The translations under genes and the position numbers were made by a program. Positions 24,292-35,575 of a stretch of DNA of 64,000 nt are shown here, in pieces. The stretch spans positions 3,224,001 to 3,288,000 of the forward strand of contig CM082585.2 in assembly GCA_040954595.2 (NCBI GenBank). The letters run 5' to 3'. This stretch comes from Balanoglossus misakiensis. Lineage: Eukaryota > Hemichordata. Position 1 is the first letter of the stretch, and each line of letters starts with the position of its first letter. The notes beneath the pieces were generated by a model. It was given only the letters and a program-made list of their open reading frames with translations, was not told the DNA's origin and searched no databases.

Positions 24292-26365
24292 TTAGGGAAG
24301 ATAGAAATCGCAGTAAAAGAACTCCTCACCAAAGCGAGGGATGGAATACAGACAAGCGCCGTCAGGGACGGAAGAAGTAACTGGTTTGAATGGAACCCAG
24401 GAAAAGGGCCCGGAGAATACATCGTCACATTCAGTTTCCTGAAAAGGGATGGGAAAGGGTTGATCGTTAATTATTTACAGATGGGAAAGTCTACAGTGAG
24501 ACAGGTGTATGACATTCGGTGGCGTTTTAATTTTTTTAAAGAGCTGAATTGATTGGTAGTATATCTTCTATACACAACGAAAATTTTCCATATCTACTCA
24601 GACATGTTTCCCCAGACTCTAGAACTTAACCGTACGTATAAAACTGTGCGTGCTTTTTTCAATTCTGTTTGTTTTGGCCTCCGAAAACAACACTGAAAAG
24701 CTAGAATAATGATTTCTATCCTGTCCTGATTTTTAGGCAACATGCATTATGATGTTGTATTACATATTGACATCAAAGACAAAGCGCATTATAATGATGG
24801 TTCACAATACACACCTTGCAATGATAAGCGGTGATTCCGTTGGCATACAGTGTCCCATCGCATATCCCACAACTGGAAATCAACTTGCTTCCGTCACCAG
24901 GGCCCTGTATTTAATAGAATGGAAAATACGTTAGACAAGTAACTGATATTTATCAAAGTTTTAAAACTTTCTATGTAATCGTTTATTATATAATGCATCA
25001 ATTGGTAATGCTGACAGATTGATTACTTTTAACAGAAATATTTGGTGGTGGTGTTAAGATATGGGCATTAGAGAGGGGTTTCTGCTGGGTTCACATCTAG
25101 GCCCACAGCTAGGTAAAACTAATCCCGATGATTGTGACAAGATAAGCTAATCATTTGTCCTCGTTCACATTGTGTTTGGCACATTCCTGGCCGACGTCGT
25201 CTCGCCAACCTTTGACCTCATAAAGCAGAACCATGTTGGTCCTCTTATGGTTGTTTATAGATGTTCACCATTGTCAAACGATAGACTACACTGTTATGTC
25301 AATTGTAAAAATGTGTCAACTGGAACCAGACAAAACGTGTCCACACACACCAGGCTGGGACCAGAGTCGGACCAGAGTCGACCACAAAGCACCCCATTCA
25401 ATTCAACTGGGACCAAAATTGTCCGGACAAGGGTCGGCCAGACCCGTTCACACCTGTTGCCTAGCCTTTTTTGAGTGAACGGCCTATTCATGATAAACTT
25501 TATATCTACATAAACTAAATATTTTCAGACAATCAATATTAGATTTATAATACCCGTCGGCAGACAGGTTTTAGTCCCCAAGCGGAGACAGAAAGGATAT
25601 AAGACTTAACTCACCAGGTCGATAGTATCGGAAGGGTGCTTGTCGGATATTAGAACACTTGAAAAACTAGTATCGGTCGTAAAACCCGTAGCGTAAATAT
25701 TCGAACTTCGACTTCGTTCCTGGACAAGACCGGTCTTGACGTCGTTTACCTTGCCGAACAGCTCTGACGGATACTCCTCTGTTAATTCGCAGTCCACGTA
25801 ATTAAATCCGTCATCTGCGTTCACATGAACATCGCATTTTGAACTTTTCTCCCCATCCTCTCCCTTCATCACGGCTCCACTCGCATGAAATCCATTCTCT
25901 GCATCAACCATGGATCCACTCACATGAAACGATATCAACACAACTATTGTTGCGGCGGCAAATCGTGGAAATGTCTGAGATAGAACATAAAAGATTATGA
26001 ACTGAAATTATGAGTTTATATCATGTTTATCTTATTAAAATTGTTGCATCATTTCCACTATTCTGCTTTGACAATGTTCTGGTAAAATGTGTATGTTTAA
26101 ATTAAACAGAGACCACAAAGGTACTTTACTGGGTAATGGAAAAAAAACTTTTTTCACAATTCCTACTCAGTCACGATTAGAAATGGTTGTCCCTTTGGTC
26201 GTATTCACTGTATGCCTAGTGGCTTCCTGCCTTATGCCAATTGTGTCAAAAAGTACCAATACGACAATGATCAAAAAATCAAACACGATGCCATGTTCTG
26301 GCCAAGCTTGACTGAACACTTACCATGATTCTATAAGTGCTGTATGAACTTACCATTCTGTGCAT
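24292..26365 (-). CDS. U8: secreted Cys-rich family protein, complete, about 202 aa
   Basis: Exon 1 is 26354-26365 (ATG CAC AGA ATG at the donor), exon 2 25615-25974, exon 3 24815-24904 (donor GTGTGT), exon 4 24292-24438. All frames are open and phase 0. Exon 2 has two N-terminal repeat copies and SSKCDVHVNADDG; exon 3 reads SCGICDGTLYANG; exon 4 reads ETECDDVFSGPFSWVPFKPV and ends FYCDFYLP. The TATA site is damaged (ATTATCTACAAG) while the upstream GGCGCCATATTGGAATAT (about 26,504-26,521) is intact, so transcription may be altered. Intron 2 holds an extra 0.4-kb insert shared with the start of the window. Confidence 0.82.
25060..25500. repeat. Insert in U8 intron 2, shared with the window start
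   Basis: A segment from about 25,060 to 25,490, absent from U3-U7. Its right part (about 25,390-25,490; TTGTCCGGACAAGGGTCGGC) matches positions 1-100, where U1 intron 2 begins. It may be a DNA-transposon fragment; ends such as GTTCACATCTAGG and GTTCACACCTGTT look partly repeated, but no clean TIR is defined. Confidence 0.5.
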
Positions 26366-27051
26366 ATTACGTACGAAGGCAAGCATCGACAGCAAGGTTT
26401 GAACGTTTTCGACTTGTAGATAATCATCGTGCAAATGTGTATCCGTAAGCACCAATTTATTTTTGTCATGGTTTTTATTTCTGTCTGTAAAAAATTAAAT
26501 GTGGCGGCGCCATATTGGAATATGTGCAAGTAGAACACATTTCGTATCTTTTGTGTCAGCGATTGTCGTTCGAACACGTAAACTAACAAAACTGGACAGA
26601 TTGGGGCCCTAGATCCATGGACAATTACGCGTGGAGCAGAAAATTTATACAAACTTCGCTCACATTTCTCCATTCCTGTAACTCTATATGCTCGTGCCCG
26701 GCATTAGTATGTACATCATGATTGCATTTGCATTCTATAAAGGAATTGTATACAAAATGCTGTTACGGGTACTAAAATTAAATATGCAATGGCTGGGTAT
26801 TTTTGTTAAAACTTTATTACTACGTTTGCGTTTGTATTAATAGATTGAAATGAAGATCTGCAATAGATACACTTTCTCAGTTAAAGGGGCAAAGTCGCCC
26901 TCTATTCGCCAATTTTCTTTGTTTGGTAGGAAAATGGTCTGTGTCGAATGACTAATTTAAAATGGGACATTAGCTGTATGGTATGATATGCTGTATGCTG
27001 GGCATTTCTTCATACTTAAAGGATTTGAACAAAAAACTGCAGTAGATACAC

Positions 27052-27212
27052 AGTGAAACCTGTCATTACGGACACCTCTCTTATCAAGAAACCTCTCTAT
27101 TCAGGACAACGTTTTCAAGACAAAAGTCACAGTTTGTATAAAATATTACCTGTCTATTAAGGACACATTTTCCAGTCCCAGAGGTGGCCTTAATAGGCAA
27201 GTTTCACTGTAC
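27052..27212. mobile_element. Short TIR element (MITE), CAGTGAAAC ends
   Basis: CAGTGAAACCTG at the left and CAAGTTTCACTG at the right form inverted termini around about 155 bp. The paralogous site near 1,650 reads GATACACAAAACA without the insert, so filled and empty sites are both visible. The flanks repeat TACA (or TA). Ends resemble pogo/Tigger-type MITEs. No coding capacity. Confidence 0.7.
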
Positions 27213-27679
27213 ACAAAACAGTGACTGTACTGCGAACATGGGAACCGAAAGCACAGACGGCTGGATATGTAAATTTAGGGCCTTGCCCATGGACTCAGAA
27301 GTCGTCTGAACAATTACTTATAGTATGGAAAATGTTACGTTCTCTCTGGTTCACCATATAAAATGTTGTTTACGAATGTCTAGTTGGGATATTTTTCACT
27401 GGAGTGTTTGTCGCCCGCTTTTTACATTTAACACACACTCGTCTATTTTGAGCTATGCTCATTTTCTCTTAGCTGACTCATACGTGGTAAAAACGAAAAA
27501 AAACGTAAAAACCAGGTAAATGCATTATTCTCTCATGTTTTTGGCATATAAGCTGTAGTGATGTACAGGTAGCCACATGACAAATACATAAGAAATGCTG
27601 CAATTTCCGCCGTTTGAATCTCAGTATAGTTTGATTACTCCACGAACTGTACAGAAAAAAATCCCTGTCATCCAGAAAA

Positions 27680-27819
27680 TTGACCACAATTAGGGAATTC
27701 AGAAATTGCAGTTAAAGATCACTTTACCAAAGTGATAGATAGCATCCTGCAGACCTGGGAACCTAGAAAAGGGACACGAGAAAGCGTCGTGACATTCCGT
27801 GTCCTGAAAAGAGATGTGT
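27680..27819 (-). pseudogene. Exon 4 relic of the secreted family with internal deletion
   Basis: After a CTTTTCAG acceptor (about 27,812) the minus strand reads DTECHDAFSCPFS, then a short deletion removes the VPxKPV core. The remaining frame ends in NCNF then TGA. Exons 1-3 are absent. This is the rightmost trace of the array. Confidence 0.6.
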
Positions 27820-27849
27820 ATACTGTAGATAGGAAAAGCTTAGATCAGG

Positions 27850-29360
27850 TTTTAATTTGATGATCCAATGCCATATTGCCTGTTGTTTAGGACAGCACAG
27901 TGCCTTACGGCATTGACTGTGTACAGTTTTTATAACCAGAGTCTTTGGTTTGGCAAATGCGCACTATAATAGGAGAATATCACGAACAAATCATTGACAT
28001 GTGCACATGTGCATGGCGGTCTCATCACACTGACACCCTGATATGTTCTCAAATGCATTAATTTGGGATTGGACCCAAATTCATTTTTATGAAACTGCTC
28101 ATTTTATCGCGAGGTGGCCCTTGTTTAATTCGAGTTCGAATGTAATCGACGTCGACTACTTGTAGCTATATATATAAAGAAAAAGAGCATGCAATATAGC
28201 GCGGTACTGCGTTCTTGCACATGTAAAGTGTCCGACAGAGGACATACATGTACAGTTGTTATCATCCACGCTCTCCACTCGCGGCACAAAAATTACTCCA
28301 CTGTGTGGTGACGGCCTGTTTAACAAGAACGCCATTTCCCGACATTTACTTCACCCACCTGACTGGACTGCCCAACTTCCCCACGACGGAAATAAGTACA
28401 TGAACCTATCCTGCCAGACCTGTAACAGACACGACAGCAGACTGCCATGTGTCTGATGCGGCATATCAGGCCTGTTCAGAAGAAACTTGCCGGTGTTCTG
28501 CCATCTGTATACTTATTGCTCATTTGCATATATGCATATGCATGTTTGGGCCATGATGGTTTAATCAAACTGATTTTTTCCGGTGAATTCACCTCCTCCG
28601 GCCTTCGTCATTACAATGTATGTGTTACAAACTTGAAACTCTTATTAGCGGTTTCAAACTGCAATAAAGACTCTTGTCAAAATGATTTGACTTTACTAGT
28701 ATTTCCCAGAAGAACGAACTGTTTAGCTGATGCATCCCTAGTTTATCACTTGCAGTCTGTGTGAAGGTAAGCTTGCAGAGTAAATTCATGAAATCCAGAC
28801 GTGGCCTCCTGGGATGTTTTAGCCAAAATATCAATACCCACCATATCCAGATCTGTGTTTGGGAAAGCTGTCGATGTCATGTATATACCAAACCAGTCAA
28901 AAATGTTTACTTTGACACAGGAAATTTCCAAAGACGTTTATTGAAGAAACATAAAAGTACACATCGGTAAGTGAACTGTTTTACTCCAAAGGGTACATCA
29001 AAAACGAAATATTGACAGTAGGACGCAAACGCCATTCTTGTTTATAGCCAGTGAAAGTGTCTCTGATACAAAATGCAGTACTTTTTCTTGGTTATATTGT
29101 TGCAAGGAGTGAGTGTATGAGGTCCTTAAAATGATATTCTCAAAACCCAATTCATTTGAAGTTGACTCTTGCCACCCCCACCTACAGCACGCCCGATAAC
29201 TGATATGATATTACTTGTGGAACACCTATTTCACACCCAGTTCTACGTTACTTTCTAACTTCATTAATCCAACTCTGTTTTTCTTCTTATTTTTCCTGTA
29301 ATAGTAAACCAACACATATGTTGGCGAAGACAAGCGTTAGATATAAATAGGTACGTACAT
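27850..29360. other. Boundary region between array and VWDE-like gene
   Basis: No gene model is secure. Plus-strand frames at 28256-28456 and 28447-28764 are open, and the second starts with a hydrophobic stretch. Possible donors occur at 28,765 and 28,965, but no acceptor or homology supports a gene. A TATATATATAAAG run lies at about 28,168. Confidence 0.3.
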
Positions 29361-29369
29361 AAATAAATA

Positions 29370-29556
29370 CATACATACATACATACATACACACATACAT
29401 ACATACATACATACATACATACATACATACATACATACATACATACATACATACATACATACATACATTCATACATACATACATACATACATACATACAT
29501 ACATACATACATACATACATACATACATACATACATACATACATACATACATACAT
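29370..29556. repeat. (CATA)n microsatellite, left of LINE
   Basis: About 187 bp of nearly pure CATA units. Together with 30,964-31,199 it brackets the minus-strand LINE. Confidence 0.92.
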
Positions 29557-29559
29557 ACT

Positions 29560-30936
29560 TTATTATTATTATTTTATTATTTATTATTTATCTTTATTTC
29601 GAGGGCAAGCTCATAAAAAACACAACAAAGAAAAAAATAGTTAAAAGCACACAAAACAACAACAAAAAGAAAACACAGACACAGCCACAAATGAACAACA
29701 GCGCCACGAAAAAGAAAATCAACAAGTCTAAAAACAGTCAGCAAACGTCTTGCGCCAAAAGACGCTGCGCCGAACCACATCCAAGGACAAAGCCACACCA
29801 ACCAAGTTATTTTTACTTTCTTTCAATCTGAGATAAAATCTGGAACGAGCAGTCCGTTGCTTACAGTGGAAAGTCATAATGGAATTGCCAACAAAAGTCT
29901 CAGAAATACTCAATCGATGTTTGATACCCAGCATGATTCTGAATGCGTTATTATATGAAACTCGTACATCATTAATACATTTCTGAGTATATGAGCTCCA
30001 TAGATGAGAGCAGTACATCCCAGAACAATATGCATTAAAAAGACATATCTTGACAGATGTGGTACAATTGTAAAAGTTACGAAGCAAAGCGTTGGCCCTT
30101 GCATAGAAACTCCTCATTTGACGTTTTATATCATCAACGTCATTACCTACATTATTTAGCACAACTCCAAGGTACGAATGTTTCGTAACAAATGTTAGCA
30201 CTGAATTATTGAGATACACATGAGGAATGCGGGTAAGACGACAATGTTTAGGTAAAACAAAAAGACACTTTGACTTAACTTCATTGAAAACGATATCATG
30301 AGAAAGTGCATACTCACTACACGTTCTTAAAACCCTATTCAAACTTTTAACTGAAGGACAAATTAACACTACATCATCAGCGTACAGCAAATGGTTTAAA
30401 CATCTCCCTGCAATATGGCAACCAATTTTTGTTTCACAAAGCAAGTTGCTCAGATCATCCATGTAAATATTAAATAAACGAGGGGATAGTATTCCACCTT
30501 GTTTAACACCATTTTAGACAGAAAAGCTATCAGAGATTACTGAGCCCCATCTGACTCGAAATGCTTGATTTCGGTACCAATAAATTAATATTCGAAGTAT
30601 ATATAATGGAACATGTCTGTCAAGTAATTTACGAAACAGGGTCCAATGGTTAACTCTGTCAAACGCCTTTGTTGCATCTAAGAAGCACAGGAAAACCGGA
30701 CTACCGTGATTCTTATAAAAATCAATAATTTCTTTCAAAAGAAAAATACACATGTCAGTCGAATGGCCAGTTTTAAAGCCAAATCGGTGGTCACCCGTAC
30801 CAAGATATTCTTCACATCTGTGAAGCAGCAAAATTTCATAAAGTTTCGAGAAAGCTGTAGCTATAGCAAAAGGGCGATCATTCCCAACAATAGTTACATC
30901 ATCGGATTTATCTTTAACAACGGGTACCAAGATTAT

Positions 30937-30938
<2 letters not shown>
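29560..30938 (-). mobile_element. LINE fragment embedded in a (CATA)n microsatellite
   Basis: The RT on the minus strand shows FSKLYEILLLHRCEEYL, FLDATKAFDRVNHW, GVKQGGILSPRLFNIYMDDL and the YADD site, then the C-terminal domain to about 29,730. One in-frame stop (near 30,516) precedes NGVKQGG. The 5' end is truncated at 30,938, and the 3' end is a TAAATAAT-type tail. The clade is not resolved (RTE- or LOA-like motifs). A single stop suggests a fairly young copy. Confidence 0.85.
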
Positions 30939-30967
<29 letters not shown>

Positions 30968-31199
30968 TACATACATACATACATACATACATACATACAT
31001 ACATACATACATACATACATACATACATACATACATACATACATACATACATACATACATACATACATACATACATACATACATACATACATACATACAT
31101 ACATACATACATACATACATACATACATACATACATACATACATACATACATACATACATACATACATACATACATACATACATACATACATACATACA
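30939..31199. repeat. (CAGA)n then (CATA)n microsatellite, right of LINE
   Basis: About 26 bp of CAGA units followed by about 235 bp of CATA units. It produces meaningless MYVC- and THIH-type ORFs on both strands. Confidence 0.92.
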
Positions 31200-31202
31200 A
31201 GC

Positions 31203-31318
31203 TCAACAAAAAATGTATACGTACATCTTGATGAATAGGATGGCCACTACTGTAATGACTAGCCCCATTGCAGCAAGACAACCCAGTACAGCACATATAA
31301 TTACCCAAGTTTTGGAAC
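31203..31318 (-). other. Transmembrane terminal exon of the VWDE-like gene
   Basis: The acceptor TTTACTTAG (31,319-31,320) joins phase 1 to GT TCC AAA ACT TGG. The encoded GSKTWVIICAVLG to AILFIK is a clear single-pass helix. The frame stops at TGA 31203-31205, right against the microsatellite. An alternative is a donor AAGAT|GTACGT at about 31,224 leading to a distant tail exon; no such exon is convincing to the left. Confidence 0.7.
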
Positions 31319-34300
31319 CTAAGTAAATAACAATCGCATTAGCATGTTAAAAACTGTTGTTTTATTCCTTACTGGAGAAAAGGATTTTACCCACTCCCAC
31401 AAACAAAATAAAATGGTCAGTTATAAAAGAAGAATAATCAGTATACATTTCATTGATTTGATATACGTTTGACTTTTAGTCGACTCTTTCGCTTTAAACC
31501 CGTTACCCGGTGAGTGTCATTTGTTCATTTGTTTCAACTTCGATGTGTTTTTTCTGGCAATATAAATGAACACACACATTACCTTCCAGACAATGAGGGC
31601 TGCTTAAGGCATAACATTCGCCCTCCACGACACAAATATCAGTCTATATTTACAAAAGAAAATAGAACCGGTAGATATTAACTTATTGCAGCCAGTAGCC
31701 ATTCAACATCATCACGAGACAAATTTAACAGAAATAGATCCAAAATTGCCGCTAGGACACATTTATCAATACATTTTATCGTATTTTAGCACAAGATCAT
31801 TGACGAGATAAAAAGATTCATTGACCCACCTTCCGAAAACAAAATCCAGTTGTTCCATTGCATACATCACAATTTGAATTATAGATGATAACGAGAATGT
31901 TCCCACTCTCCATGGTGCCGTCGTTACTAATGGAAACCAATGCACCAACTGGTTGTTGGGTGTTACCAAAATCATTGTACCCTTGACTTCTGTTATAAAT
32001 AGGGCATTGAACTTCTTCGAATGTCCAATAAACAGGGGAAAAGTATTCTGTGACATCGCCAATAGTGAAGTTTAATTTTGATATCTACAGGAAAGGTCAT
32101 ACAGTATAGGTCATAGCTGTTAATAATATTATATTCAGGACCGAATGTTCTTCTGTGATATACACCAGCTTTGGTGGATTCTTGTTGGTTTGAATAGACA
32201 TAGACTTTTATTTCCCTCGGAAGATACCATACATGCCAATTTTCCAGGTCTGAAACAATGGAAAATAATAGCACTATCATAGATTAAATAAAAATTATAC
32301 CCTCACCTGCACTGGTGTCACGTGACATGTCAGGTCTGCGGATTTGACAAAGTCGTCACCATAAATTGACACGTAGGAACAATTCTCCTTGCTTGAATCA
32401 CACAGGCCCCGTATTCCTGAACGATAAACCTGGGGAGGTTGACTCAAATCTGTCGAGCAGTCCGTACCGCCATACCCGTTGTAACAAGAACAGACACCAC
32501 TGATGCACTCCCCTGTACCACTGCAGTCAGAGGGGCACAATTTTCCAAGTTTTGAAATGGGCGGTCCAAAAGTTTCGTTGGAAGCACCACTTGGCTCCCA
32601 GAATGATGTGTTCTTCGATAGTACCTCTTCGCACTGTTCTGCCAGTATTTCTTTCGAAGCCTTTGCCTGAGATAAGTCATCAAACACCTGTGAAAACAAT
32701 TTTCAGTTGGTTGGTTAAATTAGTTGGGTATGTATGTATGTATGTATGTATGTATGTATGTATGTATGTATGTATTATGTATGTTTACAAGCATGTTTGT
32801 CTTGAAGTTCTTTTCTTACCTGGATATCAAATTTACAATCTTCGATAAATTCGTCCACCTCATCATCATCTATTGCTTTTGAACAGATTTCCCTTATTGT
32901 TGTGTTACTGATTTGTTGAAAACATTCGTCATAAGCGTCTTGTTCTGTAATGCCGGATGGAGTTGGCCAGCTGGGAATCTAGAGTAACCAGTAAATGGAG
33001 AAAATTGTACTTTGAGCGGAGTAAATTTCAGACCGCCGATGTGGATGATTCGTTTTGGCACACCCGAAAGGGGTTTGTCAAGACTTTCAAGTACTTTGTG
33101 TACTTTAGGTGGTTTTTTTCTCTTGAAACAAGGGGCGACGCCCATGACATCAATGCCAGCCTAATAACTGTACACTGTTACAAAATGATGAAAATGTATC
33201 TGTCTCGTCCACTCACAACTAGGATGCTTCAGCCATTAGTACAGACGTTCGAGATCCATCGTATAATTGAATCTTCGCGTACCGGACAAATACGGGACCA
33301 TAGGGTGTTGTGTACCAGAATGCAATATATATAGGTGGTGCGATTTACCTCGTGTTCAAACTCATCATCAAACGTGAAAGCCAAATCATCGTTAGAATCC
33401 TGTCCACTGTTGGTTTGTTTTTCCGCATACTTATCAGTCACGTCACATGTGTTTTCATCACAATTTGTCGGAGGCTGGCGTGCGTTATCTTTGCCATTAC
33501 CGCAAAGGGCATCAGGAGCGGTGTTATCAGCATTTGGTGTGCAAGAGCAATACACCTCACTGATGGCGGTCCTCTTGACAAATGCACCTAGTTCTCCGTA
33601 AAACAAATTCTTGCCTTCCGGAACACTACAGGAGAGATCACGGAACAAATGTGAGTGGAATGTACTGTCAATACAAAATTTTCGGGGATATTCGATCTTT
33701 GTTTACCTTTCAGCATACATACATACATACATACATACATACATACATACATACATACATACATACGATATAAAAACTCAACATAAAAATGTATACGTAC
33801 ATCTTTATGCATACACACACGCGCGCGTACACACTTGTGCAGGCACGCACGTACTCACCTCCATGAAACAGCAAATTCATTCGCTATTGTACTTCGGTCT
33901 GCTGGTGTGTGTTTCTTTGACGTAGATGCCTCTGGTCCATGAAGTAGATCGTTAGTATCATTACCATCGTAACTTCCACACAATCCTGAATTCTCCCAAC
34001 CAAAATCAGATGCGGCAGAAAAATAAACATTATAGTAATACGTAAAGTATAACTTAACATCGACGTAGGAACCGGTCGGGAAATAAATCTGGAGAGATGA
34101 AATGAAAAGAACAGCCGCTATAAAAGCAACTGTAGCAAATTATTCAGCATATTTGGCTGTAATTTTGACTTTATTTCCAGTATTTATGTTCTGTGTGTAT
34201 GAAATGCAATTTCTTGCTCTACTCCAAACAACATGCTAATATACCCAGCACTCCACTTGTCAACATAGCCTGTATGTATGTATGTAGGTATGTATGTATG

Positions 34301-35524
34301 TATGACATTATGTTGACTGCATCAACAAGTGGTGCCAACATATCTTTTATTTTACTATGTATGTACATGATCAGCTTGTTCAGTAATAATTACATCAATC
34401 AGTTATGTCCAAATTCAACAGGATAATTTTTCATTTTCAAACATATGAAACATTCAGAGTGCCAAGAGTGGTTTGTTATTATTAAAAATGTACAAAATAG
34501 CATAAAATATTTCTTGATATTTCATTTTAGATTGCTCAATGGATATATACTATTTCAAAATATCATCAACCATTCATATTCCATGGCAGTGTTGGTCACG
34601 TGACAGGTCACATGACAGATCACATGACAACATATTTTAATTAAAACAAAGCTTATTTAATAATGATTCAGAAAATATATAGTTTATGCATTCACACATC
34701 AACTCATCAAACACAATTGACTGTTAACTGACTACACCCAGTTTTAAGCCCATTTGTATATATTGGCTGTGGTATATGGTTTTACATAGGCAATGGTAGT
34801 CAAGGGGTTAAAGGCGTTTTGTTAACGTTACTCTCTCCCTGAAATCACATTTCTTTCTCGCTTACCCTGTAATCTCTTCCATTATTTTTGCTGATGAGCC
34901 GGAAACCAGGTGTCATAACGCCATTAGTCAAGACCTTGACAATAGTCTTTGGATAGGTTTTGTAATACGAGTTTGTTTGCCAACCCCCCGTGGGACTTCG
35001 CCTATAGTTGGCTACATTCTCGGTGACTGTTTTGCACCGATCTACAATTATGATGTCATCTACAGCTCGTACAGCTACACCACAGTTGCACGCTACACGT
35101 CGACTTCCACATACGGTCAAACGTGTCTGTATCTACAGGTAGAACGAAAACTGAATTGTCAGAATGTCAGAATGCGTACCCAAAGCGTTTTCTGATTGGA
35201 TGAGCAGTTTACTTTGGAAACAAATAGACGGGGGTTTTGGCGCAGGTTGAGATGTAGCAAAGAACCAGCAAAATGTACAGATCGGACCACCTAAAAATCT
35301 GCCTTAAATCAGATTGACTGATTCCAGTCATTTGGAAGATGTATTAATAATAATGTTGTGGTTTACCTCAAGTGGGAAATAACTGTGTTTGTAGTAGATA
35401 TATTCCCCAGGAAGATAAACATGAAAATACCTGTATAAAAAGGAGCAAAGTATTTCACACTTGGCAAAATACACTTTACCAGTTGCGGTTAATTCGATTA
35501 TGATAATTATATATGTTTTATTTA

Positions 35525-35575
<51 letters not shown>

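Larger units (their letters stand above)
18728..24412. repeat. Tandem duplication, unit about 2.84 kb, two copies
   Basis: Copy 1 (about 18,728-21,569) and copy 2 (about 21,570-24,412) are near identical: every exon recurs at +2842/2843. The main visible difference is the T-run near 18,980 versus 21,825. Copy 1 opens inside a truncated exon 4; copy 2 is bordered by full exon 4 copies. The low divergence points to a very recent event (or an assembly duplication). Confidence 0.9.

Noticed and set aside
2837-24438. Exon 4 as a DM9-type repeat (WVP...GA)
   Set aside because: Only a few residues resemble DM9; the flanking pattern and cysteines do not fit.
6823-24438. TTTG|GTGAG in exon 4 as a splice donor to a fifth exon
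   Set aside because: U5 has TTCAGAGAAG there, yet its frame and FYC ending match the sisters, so the frame is read through to the stop.
20860-24552. Plus-strand ORFs of 65-199 codons repeated in both 2.84-kb copies
   Set aside because: They are antisense to exon 4 copies and spacers. Their conservation is explained by the recent duplication, and splice signals and codon structure favour the minus strand.
28256-28970. Plus-strand gene with hydrophobic leader near 28.45 kb
   Set aside because: No acceptor, homology or second exon could be defended; left as open frames only.
29264-31192. Long MYVC/HTYI-type ORFs
   Set aside because: They are translations of (CATA)n and (CAGA)n microsatellites on both strands; only the RT and transmembrane parts outside the repeats are coding-like.
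32090-32250. Extra VWDE-like exon starting ACCTGG after TTGTTTCAG
   Set aside because: All frames clash with phase or family order. Direct joining of 32307-32687 to 31830-32084 restores a continuous VWDE-like frame.
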